Shown piece by piece: positions 7,741-15,013 of a stretch of 46,652 nt of DNA. Both the position numbers and the translations under genes were made by a program. The notes under the pieces were generated by a model. The model saw nothing but the letters and a program-made list of their open reading frames with translations, did not search any database and was not told the DNA's origin. The first letter of the stretch is position 1, and each line of letters starts with the position of its first letter. The stretch comes from Acidobacteriota bacterium. GTDB taxonomy: Bacteria > Acidobacteriota > Blastocatellia > Pyrinomonadales > Pyrinomonadaceae. The stretch lies in contig JAOAPX010000186.1 in the NCBI GenBank assembly GCA_025463125.1, positions 1-46,652 of the forward strand. Direction: 5' to 3'.

Positions 7741-8757
7741 ATGGCAAAACATACAATAACACTTATTCCGGGCGACGGCATCGGACCGGAAATTGTCGCC
7801 GCGACGGTCAGTATAATCGAAGCGTCGGGCGTTGATATCGAATGGGAAACACATATTATAGGCGCGCAGGCACTCGAAAAATTCGGCGATACTTTGCCGG
7901 AACCGACAATCGAATCGATAAAACGCAACAAAGTCGCGCTCAAGGGACCGCTGACGACGCCGATCGGCAAAGGATTTACGTCGGTCAACGTCGGTTTGCG
8001 AAAAGCGCTGGATTTATACGCTAACATACGTCCTGTCAAGGCTTTGCCGAATATCGAATCGCGCAACCCGGAGCTTGATCTGGTCATCGTTCGCGAAAAC
8101 ACGGAAGATTTATATGCCGGACTTGAACACGTTGTCGTGCCGGGAGTGGTCGAAAGCATCAAGATCATCACTGAAAAAGCTTCGACACGCATTGCCGAAT
8201 ATGCGTTTCAATACTCCGTGGCGAACAATCGCAAAAAAGTAACTGCGATTCATAAAGCGAATATTATGAAATTGTCCGACGGACTTTTTCTTGAATGTTT
8301 CTATAACGTATCGAAAAAATACCCGCAAATCGAAGCCGACGACAAGATCGTCGATAACGCCTGTATGCAGCTCGTCATGCGACCGGAGCAATTCGACGTG
8401 ATGGTTATGGAAAACCTTTACGGCGACATCGTTTCGGATTTGTGCGCCGGTCTGATCGGCGGTCTCGGGCTTGCGCCCGGCTCGAACATCGGCGAACAGG
8501 GCGCGGTTTTCGAAGCCGTTCACGGTTCGGCGCCGGACATCGCCGGGCAGGGCGTCGCCAATCCGACGGCTATTTTAATGTCGGGCATTATGATGCTGCG
8601 TCACTTAGGCGAAACCGATGCGGCTAATCGCGTCGAAAAAGCGATGATGGAAGTGTTCATCGAAGGCGAAGTTCGAACTAAGGATTTGGGCGGCTCGGCG
8701 AAAACAGCCGATTTTGCCAACGCGATTATTGATAAAATAAAGCTTAACAACCGTTAA
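7741..8757 (+). CDS. NAD-type isocitrate dehydrogenase (isocitrate/isopropylmalate family)
   Basis: A 338-residue beta-decarboxylating dehydrogenase. It has IPGDGIGPEI at the N-terminus, the substrate arginines in LRKALDLYANIRPV, VIVRENTEDLYAG, a catalytic HKANIMKLSDGLF, the metal-binding NLYGDIVSDLCAGLIGGLG and VHGSAPDIAGQG. The NTEDLYAG loop and overall length resemble the NAD-dependent isocitrate dehydrogenases related to mitochondrial IDH3 more than LeuB. It would make 2-oxoglutarate in the TCA cycle. Homoisocitrate or isopropylmalate activity cannot be excluded, but no leu or lysine genes are adjacent. GGTGGG about 12 nt upstream of the ATG may serve as RBS. Confidence 0.85.
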   Translation: MAKHTITLIPGDGIGPEIVAATVSIIEASGVDIEWETHIIGAQALEKFGDTLPEPTIESIKRNKVALKGPLTTPIGKGFTSVNVGLRKALDLYANIRPVKALPNIESRNPELDLVIVRENTEDLYAGLEHVVVPGVVESIKIITEKASTRIAEYAFQYSVANNRKKVTAIHKANIMKLSDGLFLECFYNVSKKYPQIEADDKIVDNACMQLVMRPEQFDVMVMENLYGDIVSDLCAGLIGGLGLAPGSNIGEQGAVFEAVHGSAPDIAGQGVANPTAILMSGIMMLRHLGETDAANRVEKAMMEVFIEGEVRTKDLGGSAKTADFANAIIDKIKLNNR

Positions 8758-8764
8758 CAACTGT

Positions 8765-8812
8765 CGGAAGTCAGACGGCTAATATTAATTTTAAATTGAT
8801 ATCTGACTTCCG
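8765..8812 (+). terminator. Hairpin after the isocitrate dehydrogenase gene
   Basis: CGGAAGTCAGA (8765-8775) pairs perfectly with TCTGACTTCCG (8802-8812) around a 26-nt AT-rich loop. Only a short T-rich tail follows, so termination may be partial; the next gene starts 22 nt later. Confidence 0.5.
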
Positions 8813-8834
8813 CATTTAACCTCCGGCATCTTTT

Positions 8835-9446
8835 ATGTCAAATATCTGGGAAAAACCGGCTTCACACGGTGAGATATTAAAACACATCTGGAAACACCTC
8901 GACCTGGGAACTCTCGAACGTTCGCATCCGTTTCACACGCCGGTTTTCGGCACCGTTTTCGATAATCAAGCTAATTTGCGCGTCGTCGTGCTGCGCAGGT
9001 TTTGGCGCCGCCCGCCTCAGCTCGCTTTTCATTCGCATTCGGGCGCGCCGAAAATCCGTGAGATTCAAGAAAATCCTTTTGTCTCGTGGGCTTTTTATCA
9101 TCCGGCAGAAAAACTTCAGCTGCGCGTAAAAGGTCGCGCGACGATTCACGCGGGCGATCATTTAGCCGAAGAACAATGGCAGGCGACCGAGCTTTTTTCG
9201 CGCCGCTGCTACGTCGGCGAGGCTCCTTCAATGGAAAGCAAAAAACCGACTTCCGGCTTGCCCGATAATTTAATCGACCGCGAGCCGACGCGCGCCGAAT
9301 CCGAAGCGGGAAAAGCGAATTTCGTCGTCGTCGCTTCGACGATCGATCAGATCGATTGTCTCGAATTAGCCGTCAAGGGGCATCGCCGCTCGCTTTTCAC
9401 GTGGCGCGACGACGGCGAAATGGAAACGAAATGGCTGACGCCTTAA
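8835..9446 (+). CDS. Pyridoxamine 5'-phosphate oxidase-like flavin-binding protein
   Basis: A 203-residue protein of the PNPOx-like split-barrel fold. Typical stretches are VVLRRFWRRPPQLAFHSHSGAPK (FMN-phosphate-binding region), NPFVSWAFYHPAEKLQLRVKGRATI and the C-terminal LFTWRDDGEMETKWLTP. It belongs to the broad Alr4036/PNPOx-related group rather than to PdxH itself. True PdxH function in vitamin B6 synthesis is therefore unproven; FMN binding is likely. It follows the isocitrate dehydrogenase gene with a hairpin between them. Confidence 0.75.
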   Translation: MSNIWEKPASHGEILKHIWKHLDLGTLERSHPFHTPVFGTVFDNQANLRVVVLRRFWRRPPQLAFHSHSGAPKIREIQENPFVSWAFYHPAEKLQLRVKGRATIHAGDHLAEEQWQATELFSRRCYVGEAPSMESKKPTSGLPDNLIDREPTRAESEAGKANFVVVASTIDQIDCLELAVKGHRRSLFTWRDDGEMETKWLTP

Positions 9447-9473
9447 CGAATCGGAATTAATTTGTATTTCGCG

Positions 9474-9512
9474 AAATAAAAGACAATTGAACCGAATAGC
9501 CGCCTTTTATTT
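9474..9512 (+). terminator. Weak A/T hairpin after the PNPOx-like gene
   Basis: AAATAAAAG (9474-9482) pairs with CTTTTATTT (9504-9512) across a 21-nt loop and is followed by two further T residues before TGC. All but one of the pairs are A.T, so stability is low. Confidence 0.35.
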
Positions 9513-9602
9513 TTGCAACTAAACGACTAAGCCGACACTCAAAGCAAGCGAGCAATCAAGTCGGGCGGCGGATTTAACGGTTTCGGGAGAAAAAATAAAT
9601 TT

Positions 9603-10010
9603 ATGCGAACAATATTCTCAGCTTTGGTTTTTACTTTTATTTTCGGCGGATTCGTTTCGATTTATGGGCAGACGAGCTCGCAGGTCAAACTGCTTATCAA
9701 TAAACAGAAAATTGTCACCAAAGACAAATTAACGATTAAATTCGCTTCGCTCGTCGAAGATTCGCGCTGTCCGGTTGACACAAACTGCATCTGGGCGGGA
9801 AACGCCAAAATCCAAATCAAGATCAGCAGCGCGAAAAACGCCGCGAAAACCTTTGAGCTGAATACAAATCTAAACCCGCAAATCGTTTCGTTCGCGGGTT
9901 ACGAAATCAAGCTCGTCAATCTCACGCCGCAGCCCGCGTCAAACATCAGAATCAACCGCAACGGTTACGCGGCGACTCTTGCCGTCTCTAAATCGGCGAA
10001 TTCAAAATAA
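9603..10010 (+). CDS. Small secreted protein of unknown function
   Basis: A 135-residue protein with a signal peptide (residues 1-22, ending IYGQ). A Cys pair lies in SRCPVDTNCIWAGNAKI (C56, C62), a pattern I recognise from many uncharacterised exported proteins of Bacteroidota and Acidobacteriota. The rest is predicted beta-strand. A disulfide in the periplasm or outside the cell is likely. Function is unknown. It converges on the DoxX-type gene. Confidence 0.7.
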   Translation: MRTIFSALVFTFIFGGFVSIYGQTSSQVKLLINKQKIVTKDKLTIKFASLVEDSRCPVDTNCIWAGNAKIQIKISSAKNAAKTFELNTNLNPQIVSFAGYEIKLVNLTPQPASNIRINRNGYAATLAVSKSANSK

Positions 10011-10091
10011 AATCGACAGTTTTTCGGGGATTTTTTAAGCTTGTGAGTATTTAATTGATTTATTATTTCGCAAATTCCTCGGTTTGTATTC

Positions 10092-10508
10092 TCAAATTCT
10101 CAAATACGGATTTGTCAGATACATCAAAACAATCAGCAAAATAAAATACGGGATTAAGACCGCCGCGCCCGCGTAATCTTTGGCGACGCGCTGCCCGAAA
10201 AACAGCGCGACGATCGATAGCGCGCCGAGGCTCGCCGCGTAGAATATCAAAACGGTCGAATTGGCAATCAGAAAATAAACGATTCCGAAAAAGCTCGATA
10301 TCCCGGTCGCCAGTTCCATTAATGTGATGGTCGCGAGCATCGGCGGAACCGTTCCGCGTAAAAACGTTTTGGAAAAATGCCCGGTCAGCCATTCGAGATT
10401 GCCGCGCCAGTCGAAAACTTTATCGAGTCCCGATTGAACGAAAAGAATGCCGACGAGCAGGGCGCCGAAAAGCGCCGGAAGATTTTTGCCGATTTCTTCA
10501 AATTGCAT
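10092..10508 (-). CDS. DoxX-family membrane protein
   Basis: A 138-residue integral membrane protein with four predicted helices (about residues 12-28, 58-76, 80-103, 116-132). The N-terminal helix followed by GLDKVFDW and a GTVPPMLATITLMELATG helix match the DoxX/DoxD family. Members are often tied to redox or thiol stress, but the reaction is unknown here. ATG at 10506-10508. Confidence 0.7.
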   Translation of the reverse strand: MQFEEIGKNLPALFGALLVGILFVQSGLDKVFDWRGNLEWLTGHFSKTFLRGTVPPMLATITLMELATGISSFFGIVYFLIANSTVLIFYAASLGALSIVALFFGQRVAKDYAGAAVLIPYFILLIVLMYLTNPYLRI

Positions 10509-10759
10509 CTGTTTATGTAAAGGAAGACTGCCGAAGCTGTTTTGTTACCGGAAACTGTTTGAAAATCGAAATTAACGCTGTTAAAGCGGCGAAGCTGCCC
10601 GTGAAGATACACTAAAACTGCGAAAAATAAAACACAAAAAAGAATTTTATTTTTTTAGTTTGTTTAGTTTGTTTCGCGGGCAGCAAACTTCTTTTCAAAC
10701 AGTTTTTTTAGAAATCCTTTGCAAACATCGCAAAGTTTGATTAAAGCGAAAAAATCGGT
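10509..10759. other. Intergenic gap with T-rich DNA and a palindromic element
   Basis: Between two leftward genes. The element CTTTGCAAACATCGCAAAGTTTG (split here as CTTTGCAAACATC and GCAAAGTTTG) lies at 10717-10739 and has a near copy at 38683-38703. AGTTTGTTTAGTTTGTTT (about 10657) is a low-complexity direct repeat. No gene is seen. Confidence 0.4.
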
Positions 10760-12085
10760 TTATCCCTTTGCCGATTGAGCCTGCGCCGAATTCATTATTT
10801 CTTCGATTTCTTCGGCTTGTTTCGGGCATTTCGCCGTCAGGTTGACGTTTCCGTCTTCGGTGACGAGAACATCGTCTTCGATGCGGATGCCGATGCCTCT
10901 GTATTTTGCGGGCGCGTCTTTGTCGTCGGGCGGAATGTAAAGACCGGGTTCGACGGTTAAAATCATTCCGGCTTCAAACGGGCGCGAGTTTTTCGCCTGC
11001 GCGTCTGTGAAATATCGCCCTGCGTCGTGAACGTCCAGACCCAAATAATGCCCGACGCCGTGCATATAATACTTCATATACGCTTTTTTCTTGATTAATT
11101 CCTTCGTGTCGCCTTTCAAAAGCCCGAGTTTTTTCATGCCTTCGGTTAGAAGCTCGATGGAAAGGTCCTGCCGCTGCTGGATTGTGTTGCCGATTTTTGT
11201 CGCTTCGAGACAGGCGATTTCAACATCGAGAACGATGTCGTAAACTTCGCGCTGCGCTTTTGTAAATCTTCCGTTTACGGGGAAAGTGCGCGTGATGTCG
11301 GAAGCGTAGCCCTTGTAATGCGCTCCGGCATCGACGAGCAGTAAATCTCCGTCTTTCAGTTCGGCGTTGTTTTCGACGTAGTGGAGAATCGTCGCGTTTG
11401 CGCCGCCGCCGACAATCGAATTGTAAGAAACGCCGGCTGCGCCGTTCATACGAAAATGATGCTCGATGATCGCTTCGATCTGCGATTCGTTGATTCCGGG
11501 TTTTGCCGACTGCATCGCCAGAACGTGCGCTTCGGCGGCGATGTCGGCGGATTTTTGCATCAGTTCGACTTCTTCTTCGGTTTTATGCAGACGCATTTCG
11601 TGAATCAGGATGGTCGGATCGACAATCGTGTGCGGCGGGTAAGCGGTTTTCAAACGGCGAAAACGCTGACCGGAAAGATACTGCAAAACAACCTGATCGA
11701 GCTTTGTATCGACGCCGAAACGATAATAAAGTTTTTCGTGCCCGTTGACGAGCTTTGCCATTTCCTTTTCAAAATTTTCAATCGGAAAAGCCTTGTGCGC
11801 GCCGTGATTTTTCATCGCGCCTTCGACGCCTTCGCGCCTGCCGTACCATGTTTCCATCAAAGGATCGCGCGGGCGCACGAAAAGCGTCAGCGGCGCTTTT
11901 TTGTTTGACGGCGCGATAACGGCAATCGCGTCCGGTTCGGGAAAACCGGTCAAATAAAAGAAATCCGGGTCCTGGTGAAACTTGAATTCCGTATCATACG
12001 AGCGCGTCACCTCGTGCGCGGCGGGAATAATTGCAATCGCATCTTTACCGATGGCTTCGATAAAATCTTTCAACTGTTGTCGCAT
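10760..12085 (-). CDS. pepP: Aminopeptidase P family (Xaa-Pro) metallopeptidase
   Basis: A 441-residue pita-bread-fold M24 peptidase that removes N-terminal residues preceding proline. The five metal ligands are recognisable: two Asp in LLVDAGAHYKGYASDITRTF, His in HGVGHYLGLDVHD, and Glu in ILTVEPGLYI and GIRIEDDVLV. The N-terminal AMP_N domain with FYLTGFPEPDA is also present. A longer frame from a TTG at 12112 would put the Shine-Dalgarno AAGGAGA inside the protein, so the ATG at 12083-12085 is chosen; the spacing is about 12 nt. Confidence 0.92.
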   Translation of the reverse strand: MRQQLKDFIEAIGKDAIAIIPAAHEVTRSYDTEFKFHQDPDFFYLTGFPEPDAIAVIAPSNKKAPLTLFVRPRDPLMETWYGRREGVEGAMKNHGAHKAFPIENFEKEMAKLVNGHEKLYYRFGVDTKLDQVVLQYLSGQRFRRLKTAYPPHTIVDPTILIHEMRLHKTEEEVELMQKSADIAAEAHVLAMQSAKPGINESQIEAIIEHHFRMNGAAGVSYNSIVGGGANATILHYVENNAELKDGDLLLVDAGAHYKGYASDITRTFPVNGRFTKAQREVYDIVLDVEIACLEATKIGNTIQQRQDLSIELLTEGMKKLGLLKGDTKELIKKKAYMKYYMHGVGHYLGLDVHDAGRYFTDAQAKNSRPFEAGMILTVEPGLYIPPDDKDAPAKYRGIGIRIEDDVLVTEDGNVNLTAKCPKQAEEIEEIMNSAQAQSAKG

Positions 12086-12112
12086 ATCTTTAAAACTTTC
12101 TCCTTGCCGCAA

Positions 12113-12248
12113 ATTTTAACGCAAAAATGTAAATAAAGAAAAATTAGCGGGCAGGTGAAAAGGGAAAACCGAAAATCGAAAAACCGGCTGCCGATTCTGC
12201 GGCTGAAAATCCGCGTCCATCTATGTTAATCTGTGTTTGTTTTTTCTT
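12113..12248. other. Divergent gap with dispersed-repeat sequence
   Basis: The gap separates pepP from queE. The part near 12209-12239 (ATCCGCGTCCATCTATG followed by TTAATCTGTG) belongs to the window's ATCCGTGTAAATCTGTGG-like repeat family. A promoter for queE must lie here or in the repeat, but none is clear. Confidence 0.4.
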
Positions 12249-12896
12249 ATGGATTTACGCATTACAGAAATTTTTCTCTCGATTCAGGGCGAATCTTCGC
12301 ACGCCGGGCGACCGTGCAGTTTCGTGCGTTTGACGGGCTGCCCGATGCGCTGCGCGTGGTGCGATTCCGTCTACACGTTTACGGGCGGAACGCGGATGAG
12401 TTTTGATGAAATTTTCGCGCAGTTAAAGGCTTTCGATTGCAATCTCGTCGAGGTAACGGGCGGCGATCCGCTCGCGCAGAAAAACGTTTACCCGTTTATT
12501 ACAAAGCTTTTAGACGAAGGGTATGAAGTTTTGATCGAAACCGGCGGCTTTTTTTCGATTGAAAATGTCGACCGGCGCGCAAAGATTATTTTAGACGTGA
12601 AATGTCCCGCTTCGGGCGAATCGGAACGTAACTGCTGGGCGAATCTGGAAATCTTAAACCCGGAAAAAGACGAGGTGAAATTCGTCATCGCCGACGTTGA
12701 CGATTGGCTGTACGCGCGCCGCGTCATCGAAAAATACGATCTGGAAAACCGCGCGAAAGAGCTTTTAATTTCGCCGGTTTTCGGCATCGAAAACTTAAAG
12801 GCGATCGCCGAAAGCGTCGCGCAGAGCAAGTTAAAAGTGCGGCTTAATTTGCAGCTTCATAAATACATCTGGGGCGCGGACGTTCACGGCGTTTGA
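12249..12896 (+). CDS. queE: 7-carboxy-7-deazaguanine synthase
   Basis: A 215-residue radical SAM enzyme that rearranges 6-carboxytetrahydropterin to 7-carboxy-7-deazaguanine (CDG) in queuosine and preQ0 synthesis. EIFLSIQGESSHAGRP precedes the CxxxCxxC cluster motif (C31, C35, C38 in GCPMRCAWCDS), then VEVTGGDPLAQ and the C-terminal NLQLHKYIWG typical of QueE. The upstream TTG frame adds only FFL, so the ATG at 12249 is the start. QueC, the next enzyme, lies 1.2 kb downstream with one gene between. Confidence 0.92.
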   Translation: MDLRITEIFLSIQGESSHAGRPCSFVRLTGCPMRCAWCDSVYTFTGGTRMSFDEIFAQLKAFDCNLVEVTGGDPLAQKNVYPFITKLLDEGYEVLIETGGFFSIENVDRRAKIILDVKCPASGESERNCWANLEILNPEKDEVKFVIADVDDWLYARRVIEKYDLENRAKELLISPVFGIENLKAIAESVAQSKLKVRLNLQLHKYIWGADVHGV

Positions 12897-13113
12897 AATC
12901 GAACAAATCGGCAAGGAAACATAACGCGGATGAAAGCCGCAAACTAGCAGGTGATTGATTTTATCTTGTTTCTTTGCCTCAGTTTGCGGTTTTACAGCTT
13001 TCTTCGATTTTAATCGATCGCCTGTTATAAAACTAAAAAATAAATCTGCGGGAAACCGGTTCGTCCGCTTTCATCCGCGCTCCGTCGCTTTTAACGTTTT
13101 CTAAAATAAAACT
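12897..13113. other. Intergenic gap with interleaved inverted repeats
   Basis: No gene is seen. Two helices interleave: CCGCAAACT (12937-12945) with AGTTTGCGG (12981-12989), and 12948-12960 with 13012-13024 (13 bp, two G.U pairs). Repeat-family words ACGCGGATGAAAG (about 12924) and TTTCATCCGCG (about 13066) flank them. Confidence 0.45.
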
Positions 13114-14040
13114 ATGTTCGTAAAATCAATCTTTTTAGTTGTTTTTCTGTTTGTCCCGCAAGTTTTGTCGCAAAGCGTTCACGCGCAAAAAGCGAAGCCG
13201 ACGCCTGCGCCGACAATTCAAACGCCGACTCTCGACGAGAGAATTCAAAACGAAATCAGGAATTTCAGCGGTAAAGTCTGGATTTACGCGAAAAATCTCG
13301 ATACGGGCAAAGACTACTCGCTGCGCGGCGACGAGCAGGTCAGAACGGCAAGCACGATAAAAGTGCCGATTATGGCGGAAACCTTCCGGCAGGTCGCCGA
13401 GGGGAAAGTTAAATGGAACGACGAGATCGTTTTAACGAAAGAAAAGAAACAGGGCGGTTCGGGAATTTTGTTCGAGTTTTCCGACAATACGAAAATCGAT
13501 CTGAAAACGGCGGTACATTTGATGATCGTCGTTTCCGACAACACGGCGACGAATCTCGTTTTAGACAAAATAACCGCCGATTCCGTTAACGATTACATGG
13601 ATACGCTCGGACTCGCGCAAACGCGAAGTATGAGAAAAATCGGCGGCGGCGGCGAATCGAAAGTTTTCGCAGATCCGCAAAATAAACTGTTCGGGCTCGG
13701 CGTTTCAAGCCCGAAAAATATGGTGAAGCTGCTCGAAATGCTCGAACGCGGCGAAATCGTCAGCCGCGAAGCTTCCGGGGAAATGATTAATATTCTAAAG
13801 CGGCAGCAGTTGAAAGACGGCATCGGGCGCGGATTGCCCGATACGATCCCGTCGGCGTCAAAATCCGGCGCGCTCGACCGGCTCAGAGCCGACGTCGGCA
13901 TCGTTTACACAAGGCGCGGGCGAATTGCGATGGCGATTACGACCGACGATATGATGGAAGTCACATACACGCAGGAAAATCCCGGGCTGAAAATGATCTG
14001 GAAATTGTCGCAGATTTTGCAGGACGGTTTGGGGAAATAA
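13114..14040 (+). CDS. Class A beta-lactamase-like serine hydrolase
   Basis: A 308-residue exported protein with a signal peptide (residues 1-25, ending HAQ). The active-site motifs are STIK (S80, K83), SDN (S141-N143, with the usual spacing of about 60 residues) and KSG (K250-G252). However, the omega-loop ExxLN carrying the deacylating Glu166 is not obvious: the expected stretch reads GGGGESKVFADPQN. It may be an active class A beta-lactamase with a divergent loop or a penicillin-binding hydrolase. It sits between queE and queC. Confidence 0.82.
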   Translation: MFVKSIFLVVFLFVPQVLSQSVHAQKAKPTPAPTIQTPTLDERIQNEIRNFSGKVWIYAKNLDTGKDYSLRGDEQVRTASTIKVPIMAETFRQVAEGKVKWNDEIVLTKEKKQGGSGILFEFSDNTKIDLKTAVHLMIVVSDNTATNLVLDKITADSVNDYMDTLGLAQTRSMRKIGGGGESKVFADPQNKLFGLGVSSPKNMVKLLEMLERGEIVSREASGEMINILKRQQLKDGIGRGLPDTIPSASKSGALDRLRADVGIVYTRRGRIAMAITTDDMMEVTYTQENPGLKMIWKLSQILQDGLGK

Positions 14041-14047
14041 ACTTAAA

Positions 14048-14061
14048 CTATCGCGCGATAG
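14048..14061. repeat. Perfect 14-bp palindrome before queC
   Basis: CTATCGCGCGATAG is self-complementary and lies between the beta-lactamase-like stop codon and queC. It may be an operator or part of the neighbouring ACAGGATTTGCAGGAT repeat-like sequence. Confidence 0.4.
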
Positions 14062-14113
14062 ACAGGATTTGCAGGATAAATCAGTAAATTTTTTTGATAA
14101 AATTCAGAAACTT

Positions 14114-14812
14114 ATGATCGGCTCCGAAAACCAAACACAAAAAACCGAAATCGCCGTCTGTCTCGTTTCCGGCGGAATGGATTCGTGCGTGACAGCCGCG
14201 ATTGCCATGCGGGAGAACGAAGAAATCGCGCTTCTGCACGTTTCTTACGGGCAAAGAACGGAAAGTCGCGAGCGCAAAGCTTTTAACGACATCGCCGATT
14301 TTTACGGCGTTGAAAAACGGCTTGAAGTTTCGATTGAATATCTGGCGAAAATCGGCGGTTCAAGTCTGACCGATAAAAAAATCGAAGTTTCGGAAGCTGA
14401 TTTGGAGAACACAGAAATCCCGACCAGTTACGTTCCGTTTCGCAACGCGAATATGCTCGCGATTGCGACGAGCTGGGCGGAAGTTTTACGGGCGCGTTCG
14501 ATTTACATCGGCGCGGTTGCTGAAGATTCGAGCGGTTATCCGGATTGCCGACCGGAATTTTACGCCGCGTTTGAAAAAACCGTCGAAACCGGCACGAAAC
14601 CGGAAACGAATATCAAAATAAAAACGCCGATTATTGATTTGTCGAAAGCCGAAATCGTGAAAAAGGGAATCGAAATCGGCGCGCCGCTGCATTTAAGCTG
14701 GTCGTGTTACAGAAGCGAAGACGCGGCGTGCGGAACGTGCGATTCGTGCGCTTTAAGACTGCGCGGATTCGAGCGCGCCGGTTCGGTTGACCCGATTTTA
14801 TATAGAAAATAA
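14114..14812 (+). CDS. queC: 7-cyano-7-deazaguanine (preQ0) synthase
   Basis: A 232-residue ATP-dependent enzyme that converts CDG and ammonia to preQ0, the step after QueE. It has the PP-loop SGGMDS (residues 19-24), VPFRNANMLAIATSWAE, and DSSGYPDCRPEF. The C-terminal zinc site is CYRSEDAACGTCDSC. A TTG at 14069 opens the frame earlier but lacks a RBS and encodes an unconserved leader, so the ATG at 14114 is preferred. QueD and QueF are not in the window. Confidence 0.93.
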   Translation: MIGSENQTQKTEIAVCLVSGGMDSCVTAAIAMRENEEIALLHVSYGQRTESRERKAFNDIADFYGVEKRLEVSIEYLAKIGGSSLTDKKIEVSEADLENTEIPTSYVPFRNANMLAIATSWAEVLRARSIYIGAVAEDSSGYPDCRPEFYAAFEKTVETGTKPETNIKIKTPIIDLSKAEIVKKGIEIGAPLHLSWSCYRSEDAACGTCDSCALRLRGFERAGSVDPILYRK

Positions 14813-15013
14813 TAACGGGAAAAAGAAATAAAAATAGAAAAAGGGATAAAAGAAACAAGGCGCGGATTAACGCGGCAAAAGCGCACGTTTTCGCTGATAA
14901 GTTTATAAAATAAACGCGAAACAAGTTTTCGCGCGCACGGGTAATCTTTGTAAAAATCAGTGAAAGTCTGTTCTTGCCGGTGCTTACCCGTGTTCTTTTT
15001 TCTGCGCGCTTTT
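14813..15013. other. Intergenic gap between converging genes with repeat words
   Basis: A-rich DNA followed by GGCGCGGATTAACGCGG (about 14860) and ACGGGTAATCTTTG / GCTTACCCGTG words (about 14939 and 14983), which fit the dispersed repeat family and can pair with each other. No gene is seen. Confidence 0.45.

Noticed and set aside
10760..12112. Longer pepP with TTG start
   Set aside because: The Shine-Dalgarno sequence would fall inside the coding region; the ATG at 12085 is better placed.
12897..13113. preQ1 riboswitch near the que genes
   Set aside because: The interleaved helices are too far apart and too long for preQ1-I, and the A-rich tail is absent.
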